From Methanocorpusculum sp. (GTDB lineage: Archaea > Halobacteriota > Methanomicrobia > Methanomicrobiales > Methanocorpusculaceae), in NCBI GenBank assembly GCA_029987025.1, contig DALTWQ010000047.1, positions 1-9,822 of the forward strand: 9,822 nt of DNA, given 5' to 3'. Below, in pieces: positions 1-7,253 of the stretch (the first letter of the stretch is position 1; every line of letters starts with the position of its first letter). The notes beneath the pieces were generated by a model that saw only the letters and a program-made list of their open reading frames with translations, was not told the origin of the DNA and ran no database searches. Made by a program: the position numbers and the translations under genes.

Positions 1-875
1 CGGAAGCGTGCCATAACACGGTCGCGCTGCATCTGTTTCATATCGCCGTGGATTGCTTCAACAAGATAGCCGCGTGCCTGCATGCGTGTCATAAGGTCAT
101 CCACAGAACGCTTGGTGTTGCAGAACACAAGTGCCAGTTCCGGATTGTTCATATCTAAAAATCTGCAGAGTGCTTCAAGCTTGTCGCGCTCACGGACTTC
201 GATATAGGTCTGTTCAATCTGCGGAACAGTAAGTTCACGGCGGGTAATCTTGATGAACTCCGGGTCCTTCTGGAAACGCTTGGTTATGTCCAGAATCGGA
301 GCCGGCATTGTTGCCGAGAACAGAATTGTCTGTCTGTCTTCGCGGGTCTCGTTGATGATTTCAATGATGTCATCGCGGAATCCCATATCAAGCATCTGGT
401 CAGCTTCATCTAAAACAAACATCGTCACATCATCGAGCTTTAATGTGCCGCGGTTGATGTGGTCAATAACACGTCCAGGAGTTCCGATAACAACCTGAAC
501 TGCGCCGCGGAGTGCGCGAAGCTGACGCTCGATTGCCTGGCCTCCGTAAATCGGAACTGCATAAAGTCCTGACTTGTATTTCATCAGATGAGAGAACTCC
601 TCTGCGGTCTGAATAGTCAGTTCACGTGTCGGAGATAAAACGATAGCCTGTACGTTTTTATTTTCCGGATCAAGTTTCTCAATAATTGGTATGGCAAAAG
701 CTGCTGTCTTCCCCGTCCCCGTCTGAGCCTGTCCTGTTACGTCTTTTCCTTCTAAAATCTGCGGGATTGCCATCTGCTGAATTGGCGTCGGCTCCTCAAA
801 TCCCATGTCGCTGATTGCTGAAAGTATCTCTTCAGAAATCGCGAACTCCCCGAATGTCTTGGTTTCTTCCTCCAT
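1..875 (-). CDS. DEAD-box ATP-dependent RNA helicase, N-terminal 291 residues (3' end beyond left edge)
   Basis: ATP-dependent RNA unwinding or remodelling enzyme of the cytoplasm (DeaD/CsdA/RhlE-like superfamily 2). Motifs I read in my translation, in order: Q motif GF..PTPIQ (residues 25-33), motif I AQTGTGKT (50-57), Ia PTREL (82-86), Ib TPGR (132-135), motif II DEAD (156-159), motif III SAT (187-189). The second RecA-like domain begins with VFCNTK (250-255) and HGDMKQMQRDR (276-286). Motifs V and VI and any C-terminal extension lie outside the window, so the subfamily cannot be fixed. The ATG at 875-873 is chosen because it places the upstream aromatic F (residues 8 and 11) at the usual spacing before the Q motif; the next in-frame ATG (residue 24) would remove it. 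No convincing Shine-Dalgarno precedes it. It lies downstream of carB but behind a terminator, so it is probably its own transcription unit. The sequence style recalls Methanomicrobiales helicases (inference). Confidence 0.95.
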   Translation of the reverse strand, partial: MEEETKTFGEFAISEEILSAISDMGFEEPTPIQQMAIPQILEGKDVTGQAQTGTGKTAAFAIPIIEKLDPENKNVQAIVLSPTRELTIQTAEEFSHLMKYKSGLYAVPIYGGQAIERQLRALRGAVQVVIGTPGRVIDHINRGTLKLDDVTMFVLDEADQMLDMGFRDDIIEIINETREDRQTILFSATMPAPILDITKRFQKDPEFIKITRRELTVPQIEQTYIEVRERDKLEALCRFLDMNNPELALVFCNTKRSVDDLMTRMQARGYLVEAIHGDMKQMQRDRVMARF

Positions 876-877
876 TC

Positions 878-887
878 TGTATATACA
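878..887. promoter_or_regulatory. Perfect 10-base palindrome TGTATATACA just upstream of the helicase start
   Basis: The palindrome ends 3 bases before the helicase ATG, between the candidate TATA element and the start codon. It could be an operator half-way over the transcription start, or a symmetrical TATA-like element firing the other way. It is short and AT-rich, so chance is a serious alternative. Confidence 0.2.
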
Positions 888-892
888 TTTGT

Positions 893-910
893 TTTTTAAA
901 GATATAGTAT
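893..910 (-). promoter_or_regulatory. Candidate archaeal TATA-box region of the helicase gene
   Basis: Read on the minus strand, 910-891 is an AT-rich run containing TATATC (906-901) followed by TTTAAAAAA (900-892). TATATC lies 26-31 bases upstream of the A of the helicase ATG at 875. That is the spacing expected if TBP binds there and transcription starts at or just before the ATG, giving a leaderless or near-leaderless message, which fits the missing Shine-Dalgarno. No clear BRE could be assigned. If the organism is bacterial this reading fails. Confidence 0.4.
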
Positions 911-1044
911 CAGCGGATGAAAAGACACTGATGATGCTGAATAAATCTGATACCTGCAAAGAAGAACAAAAAGATTACTCATTTTCAGGAGATACTCTCC
1001 TGAAAAATGAGTGGGTTATCAGGCCGGACAATACCTTTCTGATA
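907..1044. repeat. Four copies of TATCAG/CTGATA in the carB-helicase intergenic region
   Basis: On the plus strand TATCAG occurs at 908-913 and 1017-1022, and its reverse complement CTGATA at 947-952 and 1039-1044. The first pair extends to 7 bases (GTATCAG 907-913, CTGATAC 947-953) as an inverted repeat with a 33-base spacer. Its left copy abuts the candidate helicase TATA element. The second pair is an inverted repeat with a 16-base spacer just behind the carB stop. The copies could be binding sites for a dimeric regulator; nothing in the sequence proves that. Confidence 0.3.
961..1012 (-). terminator. Hairpin plus T-rich tract ending the arg-carB operon
   Basis: Positions 977-1012 form a near-perfect inverted repeat: arms 977-992 and 996-1012, sixteen base pairs with a single bulged A in a five-A run (1003-1007) and a 3-base loop. 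On the minus strand the hairpin is followed by AATCTTTTTGTTCTTC (976-961). The T-rich side exists only in this orientation, so it serves transcripts coming from carB, whose stop is about 45 bases upstream. It separates the arg operon from the helicase gene. It is built like a bacterial intrinsic terminator; archaeal RNA polymerase mainly needs the T tract. Confidence 0.75.
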
Positions 1045-1057
1045 GATTTCCGAAATA

Positions 1058-4000
1058 TCATCCGATATAATGCGACAGAGGCTCAATCGTAATAGTCTTG
1101 CTCTTCATCGCTTCAATTGCTTTTACCGCTGCTTCTGCACCAAAGACGGTCGACACATACGGAATCGAGTAGTCGATTGCAGCACTCATGATTCTGAAAT
1201 GATCTGCACGGCCTGCCTTATCCTTCGGCGTGTTGATGATTAAATCAACGTCTGCTGCACGAATCATATCGATAATATTCGGAGAACCTTCCTGCACTTT
1301 GCGTACGAGAAGCATCGGAATGCCGTGTTCGCCTAAGAACTTAACCGTACCGTCCGTTCCAAAGAGCGTAAATCCTAACTCATGCAGTTTTTCCGCGACC
1401 GGAAGAATCTCTTCCTTCTGTTCATCAGTAACCGAGAGGAAGACTTTTCCAAGAAGCGGGAACCGGTTGTCCGCAGATTCGCTTGCCTTGTAGAAGGCGC
1501 GGCCGAAGTCATAATCGATACCTATAACTTCGCCGGTCGACTTCATCTCAGGACCTAAAATGGGGTCAACGCCCGGCAACCGTGAGAACGGCAGAAGAAC
1601 TTCCTTGACAGCGACATGCGAGATGGTCTTTTCCTTCCAGTCCATATCTTTAAGCTTCTTTCCGGAGATGAGTTTTGCCGCAATTTTTGCAATCGGAAGT
1701 CCCGTTGCCTTTGAAACAAACGGCACTGTTCTGCTCGCACGCGGGTTTGCCTCGATGACATAGACCGTGCCGCGGTGAACTGCAAACTGGATATTGATAA
1801 GACCAATGACATGAAGCGATAAGGCAATCTTTCGGGTATAGTCACGCACCGTTTCAACAATCTCAGGCGGCAGTGTCTGTGTCGGAATCACACAGGCAGA
1901 GTCTCCTGAATGAACGCCTGCCTGCTCGATATGCTCCATAATTCCTCCGATAAGCACATCTTCACCGTCAGATACCGCATCGACATCAAGCTCTTTGGCG
2001 TTATCCAGATAGCGGTCGATTAACACAGGGTGCGTGTTGGATACACGGACAGCCTCTTTGATATAGGCCGTCAGTTCCTGCTCATCGTGGATAATCTCCA
2101 TACCGCGCCCGCCTAAGACATAACTCGGGCGAACCAGAACAGGGTATCCTATATCAGATGCAATACGGTATGCTTCCTCTTCAGAGTAGGCAGAACCGTT
2201 TGCAGGAGACGGGATATTGTCCTTTTCCAGAAGGGCGCTGAAGAGTCTGCGGTCTTCTGCCGCATCCATATCAGCAGGAGATGTTCCCATAATTTTCGTC
2301 TTCAGACCGAGACGTGCAATCTCACGCTCAAGAGGGATTGCAAGATTTACCGCATTCTGACCGCCGAACTGAACAATAACTCCGTCGTAATTATCTTTGC
2401 GCAGAATATTTGTGACATCTTCGAGCTGCATCGGTTCGAAGTAAAGCCGGTCGGAGGTATCGAAATCAGTGGAAACCGTTTCCGGATTGTTGTTTACGAT
2501 ATGTACCTCAACGCCTTCCTCACGAAGCGATTTTACCGCATGAACCGTGCAGTAATCGAACTCGATACCCTGACCGATACGAATCGCACCAGACCCTAAG
2601 ATAAGCATTTTTTTCTTATCGCTGGAAATAAGTTCACACTCGGCATCGTGTGTCGAGTAGAAGTACGGTGTCTTTGCGGGAAACTCGCCGGCACAGGTAT
2701 CAACCATTTTGTAAACCGGAAGACCGCAGCGCTTGTCAACCGCTTCGACGGAATCACCCGTAAGTGCTGCAATTTCAGTGTTGGAAAATCCGTACCGCTT
2801 TGCAGTCTCTAAGAGTTCATCTGATGAATCTGTCCGAAGAGCATTTTCAACCTCCACAATGCCTTTGATTTTTTCGAGGAAGAACGGCTCAATCTGTGTA
2901 AGCGCGTAAATCTCATCCGTGGTCATACCGACGCGGTACGCATCAAAGAGCGTGGGGAACCGTTCATCGGTCGGACGGGATAATATCATGCGAATCTCAT
3001 TGATATCCGTGTGAGGGATAATATCCGTATCAAGCGAGCGGAGCGCTTTCTTAAATCCTTCTTCAATCGACCGGCCTATGGCCATAACCTCGCCGGTGGA
3101 CTTCATCGATGTGGTAAGCGTTCTATCCGCCGTCTTGAATTTGTCAAACGGCCAGCGGGCAACTTTTACCACGACATAATCAACCGCCGGTTCGAAGCAG
3201 GCAGGCGTACAGCCGGTTACTGCATTGTCAATTTCGTCGAGACGGAAACCGATTGCAACCTTTGCGGCAACTCTGGCGATAGGATATCCCGTTGCTTTGG
3301 ATGCGAGTGCTGATGAGCGCGACACACGCGGGTTTACCTCAATAACACGGTAGTCGCCGTTTCTGAAGGCAAACTGGATGTTGCAGCCGCCCTGGACATT
3401 TAAGGCACGAATTATTTTTACCGCGGCGCGCCGCATGATGCCGAACTCTTCAGCAGATAGTGTCTGGATTGGTGCAACAACAACAGACTCTCCGGTATGG
3501 ACACCCATGGGGTCAACGTTTTCCATACCGCAGATAATGATACAGGTGTCTGCTGCATCACGCATGACCTCGAACTCAATCTCGTTCCAGCCCTTCACCG
3601 ACTCTTCGATTAAGACCTGGTGAACACGGGACTTGGTAAGACCGTGTTCAACGATACGGATGAGTTCATCCTTCGTCTCAGCAACACCGCCTCCGGCGCC
3701 TCCTAAAGTGTAGGCCGGGCGAATAATAGCCGGCAGACCTACTTCTTTGTACGCTTCTTCGAGCTGGCTGATGTCGGTTAAGATGTAGCTTTTCGGCACC
3801 GGCTCGCCGATTTTGAGCATCAGATCCTTGAAAAGCTCACGATCTTCACCATTGTAGATTGCATCAAGCGGGGTTCCTAAAATCTGGATGCCTTCAAGCG
3901 CACCCATCTCATAAAGTGCTGCTGTAAGATTCAGACCGGTCTGCCCGCCCATGCCGGAGAGGATGCCGTCCGGTTTTTCCTTCTTTATAATCTCAGCAAT

Positions 4001-4219
4001 AATATCTGCTTTGAGCGGCTCAACATAGACCTTGTCTGCCGTTTCAACATCGGTCTGAATTGTTGCCGGATTCGAGTTTACCAGTACAACCTCAATGCCT
4101 TCCTCGCGGACTGCTTTGCAGGCCTGTGTTCCGGCATAATCGAACTCGGCGGCCTGACCAATCTGGATAGGGCCTGAACCTATCAGAAGAACTTTGCGAA
4201 GTGTTTTATTTTTCGGCAT
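1058..4219 (-). CDS. carB: Carbamoyl-phosphate synthase large subunit
   Basis: Makes carbamoyl phosphate from bicarbonate, ammonia (channelled from CarA) and two ATP, for citrulline and pyrimidines; cytoplasmic. At 1053 residues it is full length (E. coli CarB is 1073). N-terminal carboxyphosphate half, about 1-400: IGSGPIQIGQ (13-22), glycine-rich TLGGAGGG (171-178), metal/ATP-binding VIEVNPRVSRSS (292-303). Oligomerisation region about 400-535. Carbamate-kinase half about 536-925: LGSGAIRIGQ (541-550), VLGGRG (701-706), VIEANPRASR (821-830). C-terminal MGS-like regulatory domain about 925-1053, with GTDGTVKFLGEHG (954-966) and the NTP turn (996-998). Signatures such as PIQIGQ and DRTLTTSMKSTGEV look methanogen-like from memory. 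It starts 7 bases after argF with a Shine-Dalgarno overlapping the argF stop. carA is not adjacent: argF precedes it and a terminator follows. The C-terminal location of allosteric sites is known for the family; which effectors act here is unknown. Confidence 0.98.
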   Translation of the reverse strand: MPKNKTLRKVLLIGSGPIQIGQAAEFDYAGTQACKAVREEGIEVVLVNSNPATIQTDVETADKVYVEPLKADIIAEIIKKEKPDGILSGMGGQTGLNLTAALYEMGALEGIQILGTPLDAIYNGEDRELFKDLMLKIGEPVPKSYILTDISQLEEAYKEVGLPAIIRPAYTLGGAGGGVAETKDELIRIVEHGLTKSRVHQVLIEESVKGWNEIEFEVMRDAADTCIIICGMENVDPMGVHTGESVVVAPIQTLSAEEFGIMRRAAVKIIRALNVQGGCNIQFAFRNGDYRVIEVNPRVSRSSALASKATGYPIARVAAKVAIGFRLDEIDNAVTGCTPACFEPAVDYVVVKVARWPFDKFKTADRTLTTSMKSTGEVMAIGRSIEEGFKKALRSLDTDIIPHTDINEIRMILSRPTDERFPTLFDAYRVGMTTDEIYALTQIEPFFLEKIKGIVEVENALRTDSSDELLETAKRYGFSNTEIAALTGDSVEAVDKRCGLPVYKMVDTCAGEFPAKTPYFYSTHDAECELISSDKKKMLILGSGAIRIGQGIEFDYCTVHAVKSLREEGVEVHIVNNNPETVSTDFDTSDRLYFEPMQLEDVTNILRKDNYDGVIVQFGGQNAVNLAIPLEREIARLGLKTKIMGTSPADMDAAEDRRLFSALLEKDNIPSPANGSAYSEEEAYRIASDIGYPVLVRPSYVLGGRGMEIIHDEQELTAYIKEAVRVSNTHPVLIDRYLDNAKELDVDAVSDGEDVLIGGIMEHIEQAGVHSGDSACVIPTQTLPPEIVETVRDYTRKIALSLHVIGLINIQFAVHRGTVYVIEANPRASRTVPFVSKATGLPIAKIAAKLISGKKLKDMDWKEKTISHVAVKEVLLPFSRLPGVDPILGPEMKSTGEVIGIDYDFGRAFYKASESADNRFPLLGKVFLSVTDEQKEEILPVAEKLHELGFTLFGTDGTVKFLGEHGIPMLLVRKVQEGSPNIIDMIRAADVDLIINTPKDKAGRADHFRIMSAAIDYSIPYVSTVFGAEAAVKAIEAMKSKTITIEPLSHYIG

Positions 4220-4230
4220 AGTTTCCTCAC
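4220..4230 (-). promoter_or_regulatory. carB ribosome binding site overlapping the argF stop codon
   Basis: Minus-strand reading is G TGA GGAAACT followed by the carB ATG. The argF stop TGA (4229-4227) is embedded in the Shine-Dalgarno-like GTGAGG (4230-4225). A ribosome terminating on argF sits on the carB initiation region, which suggests translational coupling. Confidence 0.6.
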
Positions 4231-5216
4231 AGAGTTGCTGCCATTACAGCTTTTATCGTGTGCAGACGGTTTTCTGCTTCATCGAACACAATCGACTGTT
4301 CACTTTCAAAGACCTCGTCGGTTACCTCGAGCGCTTCAAGGCCGAACTTCTCAAAAATCTCACGTCCTACGCCGGTTTCAGTGTTGTGGTAGGCCGGAAG
4401 ACAGTGCATGAAGCATGCCTTCGGTCCTGCCATCTCCATTACCTTCTTATTTACCTGATAGGGAAGAAGGTCATGAATTCTTTCGCTCCAGACCGACTCG
4501 GGTTCTCCCATCGAAACCCAGACATCCGTGTAGATTACATCAGCGCCTGCTGCGGCATTGATGTCGCTTGAAAACTCAAGCACGGCACCGGTCTTCTCTG
4601 CGATTTTCTGACAGGTTCTGCGAAGCTCTGCATCAGGGAAGTATTTTTCAGGTGCACAGGCGGTAAACTTCATACCCATTAACGCACATCCTGCCATCAG
4701 GGAGTTTGCCATGTTGAATCTGGCATCTCCCATATAACAGAGGTGTATTCCTTTCAGACATCCGAAGTGCTCTTTAATGGTCATAAAATCCGCCAGAATC
4801 TGTGTCGGATGCGACTCGTCGGTAAGCCCGTTCCATACCGGAACACCGGCGTATGCGGCAAGTTCTTCGACAGTCTTCTGCGAAAATCCCCGGTACTCGA
4901 TACCTTCAAACATGCGGCCTAAAACACGGGCTGTATCTTTGGTGCTTTCCTTTTTTCCAATCTGTGAACCCGACGGGTCAAGGTAAACCGCGTGCATGCC
5001 TAAGTCAGATGCGGCGGCCTCAAAACTGCAGCGGGTTCTGGTACTGGTCTTCTCAAATATGAGAGCAATATTTTTTCCGGCGCAGCGTTTCTGCTGGACA
5101 TCCATTTTTCCGGCTTTTTTCTCCGCCTTCAGTTCAGCGGCGAAATCAAGAAGGTAGGTTAACTCCTCCGGAGTGAAGTCAAGAATTTTTAAGAAACTGC
5201 GTCCCTTAAGGTTCAT
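4227..5216 (-). CDS. argF: Ornithine carbamoyltransferase, long bacterial-type form
   Basis: Transfers carbamoyl from carbamoyl phosphate to ornithine, giving citrulline; cytoplasmic, normally a trimer. Carbamoyl-phosphate motif STRTR at 58-62, HPTQ at 136-139, ornithine-side DVWVSMG at 231-237, and active-site HCLPA at 271-275 with C272; all catalytic motifs are intact. At 329 residues, with N-terminal KGRSFLKILDFTPEEL and C-terminal FDEAENRLHTIKAVM, it closely resembles E. coli ArgI/ArgF (about 333 residues) rather than the roughly 305-residue form I expect in methanogens. The start overlaps the argD stop as ATGA; a GTGAT element (5226-5222) ends 5 bases before the ATG. It sits directly before carB, whose product it consumes. 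The closely related putrescine and other carbamoyltransferases are less likely because SMG and HCLPA match ornithine enzymes and the surroundings are arginine genes. The bacterial style suggests gene transfer (inference). Confidence 0.97.
   Translation of the reverse strand: MNLKGRSFLKILDFTPEELTYLLDFAAELKAEKKAGKMDVQQKRCAGKNIALIFEKTSTRTRCSFEAAASDLGMHAVYLDPSGSQIGKKESTKDTARVLGRMFEGIEYRGFSQKTVEELAAYAGVPVWNGLTDESHPTQILADFMTIKEHFGCLKGIHLCYMGDARFNMANSLMAGCALMGMKFTACAPEKYFPDAELRRTCQKIAEKTGAVLEFSSDINAAAGADVIYTDVWVSMGEPESVWSERIHDLLPYQVNKKVMEMAGPKACFMHCLPAYHNTETGVGREIFEKFGLEALEVTDEVFESEQSIVFDEAENRLHTIKAVMAATL
5213..5216 (-). other. argD/argF ATGA start-stop overlap
   Basis: The argF ATG (5216-5214) and the argD stop TGA (5215-5213) share two bases. 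This arrangement usually allows termination-reinitiation coupling and argues for one polycistronic message. Confidence 0.8.
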
Positions 5217-6388
5217 GCAGTATCACGTCCGAGAACTTCTTTTAAGATGGAAACAGCTTTTTTCAGAGTCTCGAAGGGGATGTTTAATGCCGGAAGAAGC
5301 CGCACTTTGTCCTTCGCGGTAAGGCAGATTAATCCTGCGGCAAAGCAGTCATTGATAACATCAGCAAGCGGGCGTGTCGGCTTAATACCGAGGATTAATC
5401 CTACGCCGGAAACTGACTCAACACCTTTTGCACCTGTCAGCTCATCAACGATGTACTGACCCTTTGCTTTAATCTCTGCAAGAAGAGCGTCATCAATACG
5501 ATTGATAATGGAGAGTGCTCCTGCAGCTGCTGCCGGGTTTCCGCCGAAGGTTGAACCGTGGTCGCCGGCACGGAGAACAAACTCGGTTTTTTCGCCGAAA
5601 AGACAGGCACCAACCGGTAAACCTCCGCCGAGACCTTTTGCAGTAGTTACAATATCAGGCATAACGCCGTAGTTCATGTAGGCATACAGAGCGCCGCATC
5701 TGCCGTTTCCGGTCTGCACCTCATCAACGATGAAGATGATATCCTCAGCCTTACAGATTTCTGCAATACCTTTGACAAAGGAGTCTTCAAGGACATGTAC
5801 GCCTCCTTCACCCTGAACACATTCAATCATAATGCCTGCGACCTTGTTTTCGGATACAAGTTTTTTCACGGAGTCAAGGTCGTTTGCTTCAGCATAGACG
5901 AACCCTTCGGTAAGCGGGGTGAAACTCTGGTGGAACACATCCTGACCGGTTGCCGCAAGAGTGGTAATTGTTCTTCCGTGGAAACTGTTTTTGAGCGTAA
6001 TTATCGTGTAGTACGACGGATCTTTGTGCTCTGCGGCATACTTGCGTGCCGTCTTTATGGCACACTCGTTTGCCCCCGCACCTGAGTTTCCGAAGAACAC
6101 TTTTTTCATGCCGGTCCGCTTACAGAGGGTTTCTGCAAGACGGACGCACGGCTCGGTATAGTAGAGGTTTGATGCATGCTGAACTTTTTTCAGCTGCTCG
6201 TATACCGCAGAAATCCAGACGTCGTCTGCAACGCCGAATGAGTTTACCGCAATACCTGAACCGAGGTCGATATACTCTTTTCCGGAAAAGTCAGTAATTA
6301 CAGAGCCTTTTCCAAAGGCTACCTCAACCGGTGCTCTGCCGTAGGTGTTTGCCACATAGCGAGCATCTTTTTCAGTAAGTTCACTCAT
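5213..6388 (-). CDS. argD: Acetylornithine aminotransferase (class III, PLP-dependent)
   Basis: Converts N-acetylglutamate semialdehyde plus glutamate to N-acetylornithine plus 2-oxoglutarate; cytoplasmic fold-type I PLP enzyme. Phosphate/cofactor region NSGAGANE at 101-108, SFHGRT at 135-140, cofactor aspartate D222 in VDEVQTGNGR (221-230), Schiff-base lysine K251 in TTAKGLGGGLP, and STFGGNP (279-285). The chosen start gives 391 residues, near the usual 390-400: its ATG at 6388-6386 has AGGTGA at 6400-6395 in front and begins one base after the argB stop. A longer in-frame start at 6424 would overlap argB by 35 bases and add 12 residues without family support. Oddity: the usual glutamate in NSGAEANE is glycine here (G105, codon GGG at 6076-6074). 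Style is Clostridia-like. Such enzymes often also act as succinyldiaminopimelate aminotransferases; the context favours arginine. Confidence 0.96.
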   Translation of the reverse strand: MSELTEKDARYVANTYGRAPVEVAFGKGSVITDFSGKEYIDLGSGIAVNSFGVADDVWISAVYEQLKKVQHASNLYYTEPCVRLAETLCKRTGMKKVFFGNSGAGANECAIKTARKYAAEHKDPSYYTIITLKNSFHGRTITTLAATGQDVFHQSFTPLTEGFVYAEANDLDSVKKLVSENKVAGIMIECVQGEGGVHVLEDSFVKGIAEICKAEDIIFIVDEVQTGNGRCGALYAYMNYGVMPDIVTTAKGLGGGLPVGACLFGEKTEFVLRAGDHGSTFGGNPAAAAGALSIINRIDDALLAEIKAKGQYIVDELTGAKGVESVSGVGLILGIKPTRPLADVINDCFAAGLICLTAKDKVRLLPALNIPFETLKKAVSILKEVLGRDTA

Positions 6389-6389
6389 C

Positions 6390-7253
6390 TCAGTCACCTT
6401 TAACCAGGGTTCCGGAACCTTCATCAGTCAACAGTTCGAGAAGAATTGCATGCGGAACGCGTCCGTCCAGAATAACCACTTTGCGCACGCCGCGGGAGAT
6501 TGCTTCAATACAGCACTCAACCTTCGGAACCATACCGCCGGAGATAGTGCCGTCAGCAAAGAGACGTTTTGCTTCCGAGACGGAAAGTTCAGAGATAAGT
6601 GTTGACGGGTCATCTTTTTCCTTCAGGATTCCTTCAACATCTGTGAGCATGATAAGACGCTTTGCCTGAAGAGCTCCTGCGATATAAGCCGCTGCCGTAT
6701 CACCGTTGATATTGTAGATGTTTCCTTCGCGGTCGCAGCCGATGGTGGAAATTACCGGGATGTATCCTTTTTCAAGAATGTCTCTGACCGGCTGGATGTT
6801 GATGTTGGTGATTTCACCCACATAGCCGAGCCTTACATCCTTCATTTTTGCTTCGATGAGCTGACCGTCGATGCCGGAAATTCCCATCGCTTTTCCGCCT
6901 ATCATGCCGAGGAAGTTAACAAGCGATTTGTTAACTTTTCCTGCGAGAACCATCTGTGCAATATCAACCGTCTCACGGTCAGTAACACGCAGGCCGTCAA
7001 CGAACTCCGGCTTTTTGCCGAGCTTTGTCATAAGGTCTGAAATCTCCGGACCTCCTCCGTGCACGAGGACGACTTTGATACCGATGAGCCAGAGAAGAAC
7101 TGCATCAATCATGACCAGTTCCTTTAACTCTTCGCTTACCATGGCATTTCCGCCGTACTTGATGACTACAACTTTGCCGTTGTAGCGTTTGATATGGGGA
7201 AGTGCCTGGGCTAAGACCTCAGCACGTTCCGCGTTTGAAAAAGAAGTTGTCAT
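6390..7253 (-). CDS. argB: Acetylglutamate kinase, with N-terminal helix of the arginine-inhibited type
   Basis: Phosphorylates N-acetylglutamate with ATP to N-acetylglutamyl 5-phosphate; cytoplasmic amino acid kinase fold. Phosphate-binding lysine K32 in IKYGGNAM (31-38), substrate glycine loop HGGGPEI (65-71), NINGDTAA (181-188), ATP-side lysine K244 in GGMVPK (239-244), and C-terminal DGRVPHAILLELLTDEGSGT (263-282). At 287 residues it is longer than the arginine-insensitive E. coli enzyme (258). It carries an N-terminal extension of about 25 residues before the first strand, where the interlacing helix of hexameric arginine-inhibited kinases sits. The kinase is the expected control point when acetyl groups are recycled by ArgJ, which is encoded just upstream. 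So feedback inhibition by arginine is likely (inference). The gene starts 9 bases after argJ and ends one base before the argD ATG. Confidence 0.97.
   Translation of the reverse strand: MTTSFSNAERAEVLAQALPHIKRYNGKVVVIKYGGNAMVSEELKELVMIDAVLLWLIGIKVVLVHGGGPEISDLMTKLGKKPEFVDGLRVTDRETVDIAQMVLAGKVNKSLVNFLGMIGGKAMGISGIDGQLIEAKMKDVRLGYVGEITNINIQPVRDILEKGYIPVISTIGCDREGNIYNINGDTAAAYIAGALQAKRLIMLTDVEGILKEKDDPSTLISELSVSEAKRLFADGTISGGMVPKVECCIEAISRGVRKVVILDGRVPHAILLELLTDEGSGTLVKGD
6395..6401 (-). promoter_or_regulatory. Ribosome binding site that sets the argD start
   Basis: Minus-strand AAGGTGA (6401-6395) precedes the ATG at 6388 by 6 bases and matches the core of a GGAGGTGA anti-Shine-Dalgarno target. 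It supports the shorter 391-residue ArgD over the upstream in-frame ATG at 6424. It lies within the last codons of argB. Confidence 0.65.

Noticed and set aside
832..888. Short 18-codon reading frame starting at an ATG 13 bases upstream of the helicase start and overlapping it out of frame
   Set aside because: Its ATG lies between the candidate TATA element and the predicted transcription start, so it is probably not transcribed, and it has no ribosome binding site.
1017..1044. Second hairpin behind carB (TATCAG with CTGATA, 16-base loop) as an additional terminator
   Set aside because: It has only a 6-base-pair stem with a large loop and no T tract. It is listed instead as part of the hexamer repeat pattern.
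805..1092. Plus-strand 95-codon reading frame spanning the intergenic region
   Set aside because: It runs through the helicase N terminus, the terminator hairpin and the carB C terminus, with no ribosome binding site and no recognisable protein features.
4194..4571. Plus-strand 125-codon reading frame opposite argF and the carB start
   Set aside because: It is antisense to intact, strongly conserved coding sequence; its composition looks like a codon shadow and no ribosome binding site is seen.
6389..6424. Longer ArgD starting at the ATG at 6424
   Set aside because: It would overlap argB by 35 bases; the ATG at 6388 has a good AGGTGA element and the usual ArgD N-terminal length.
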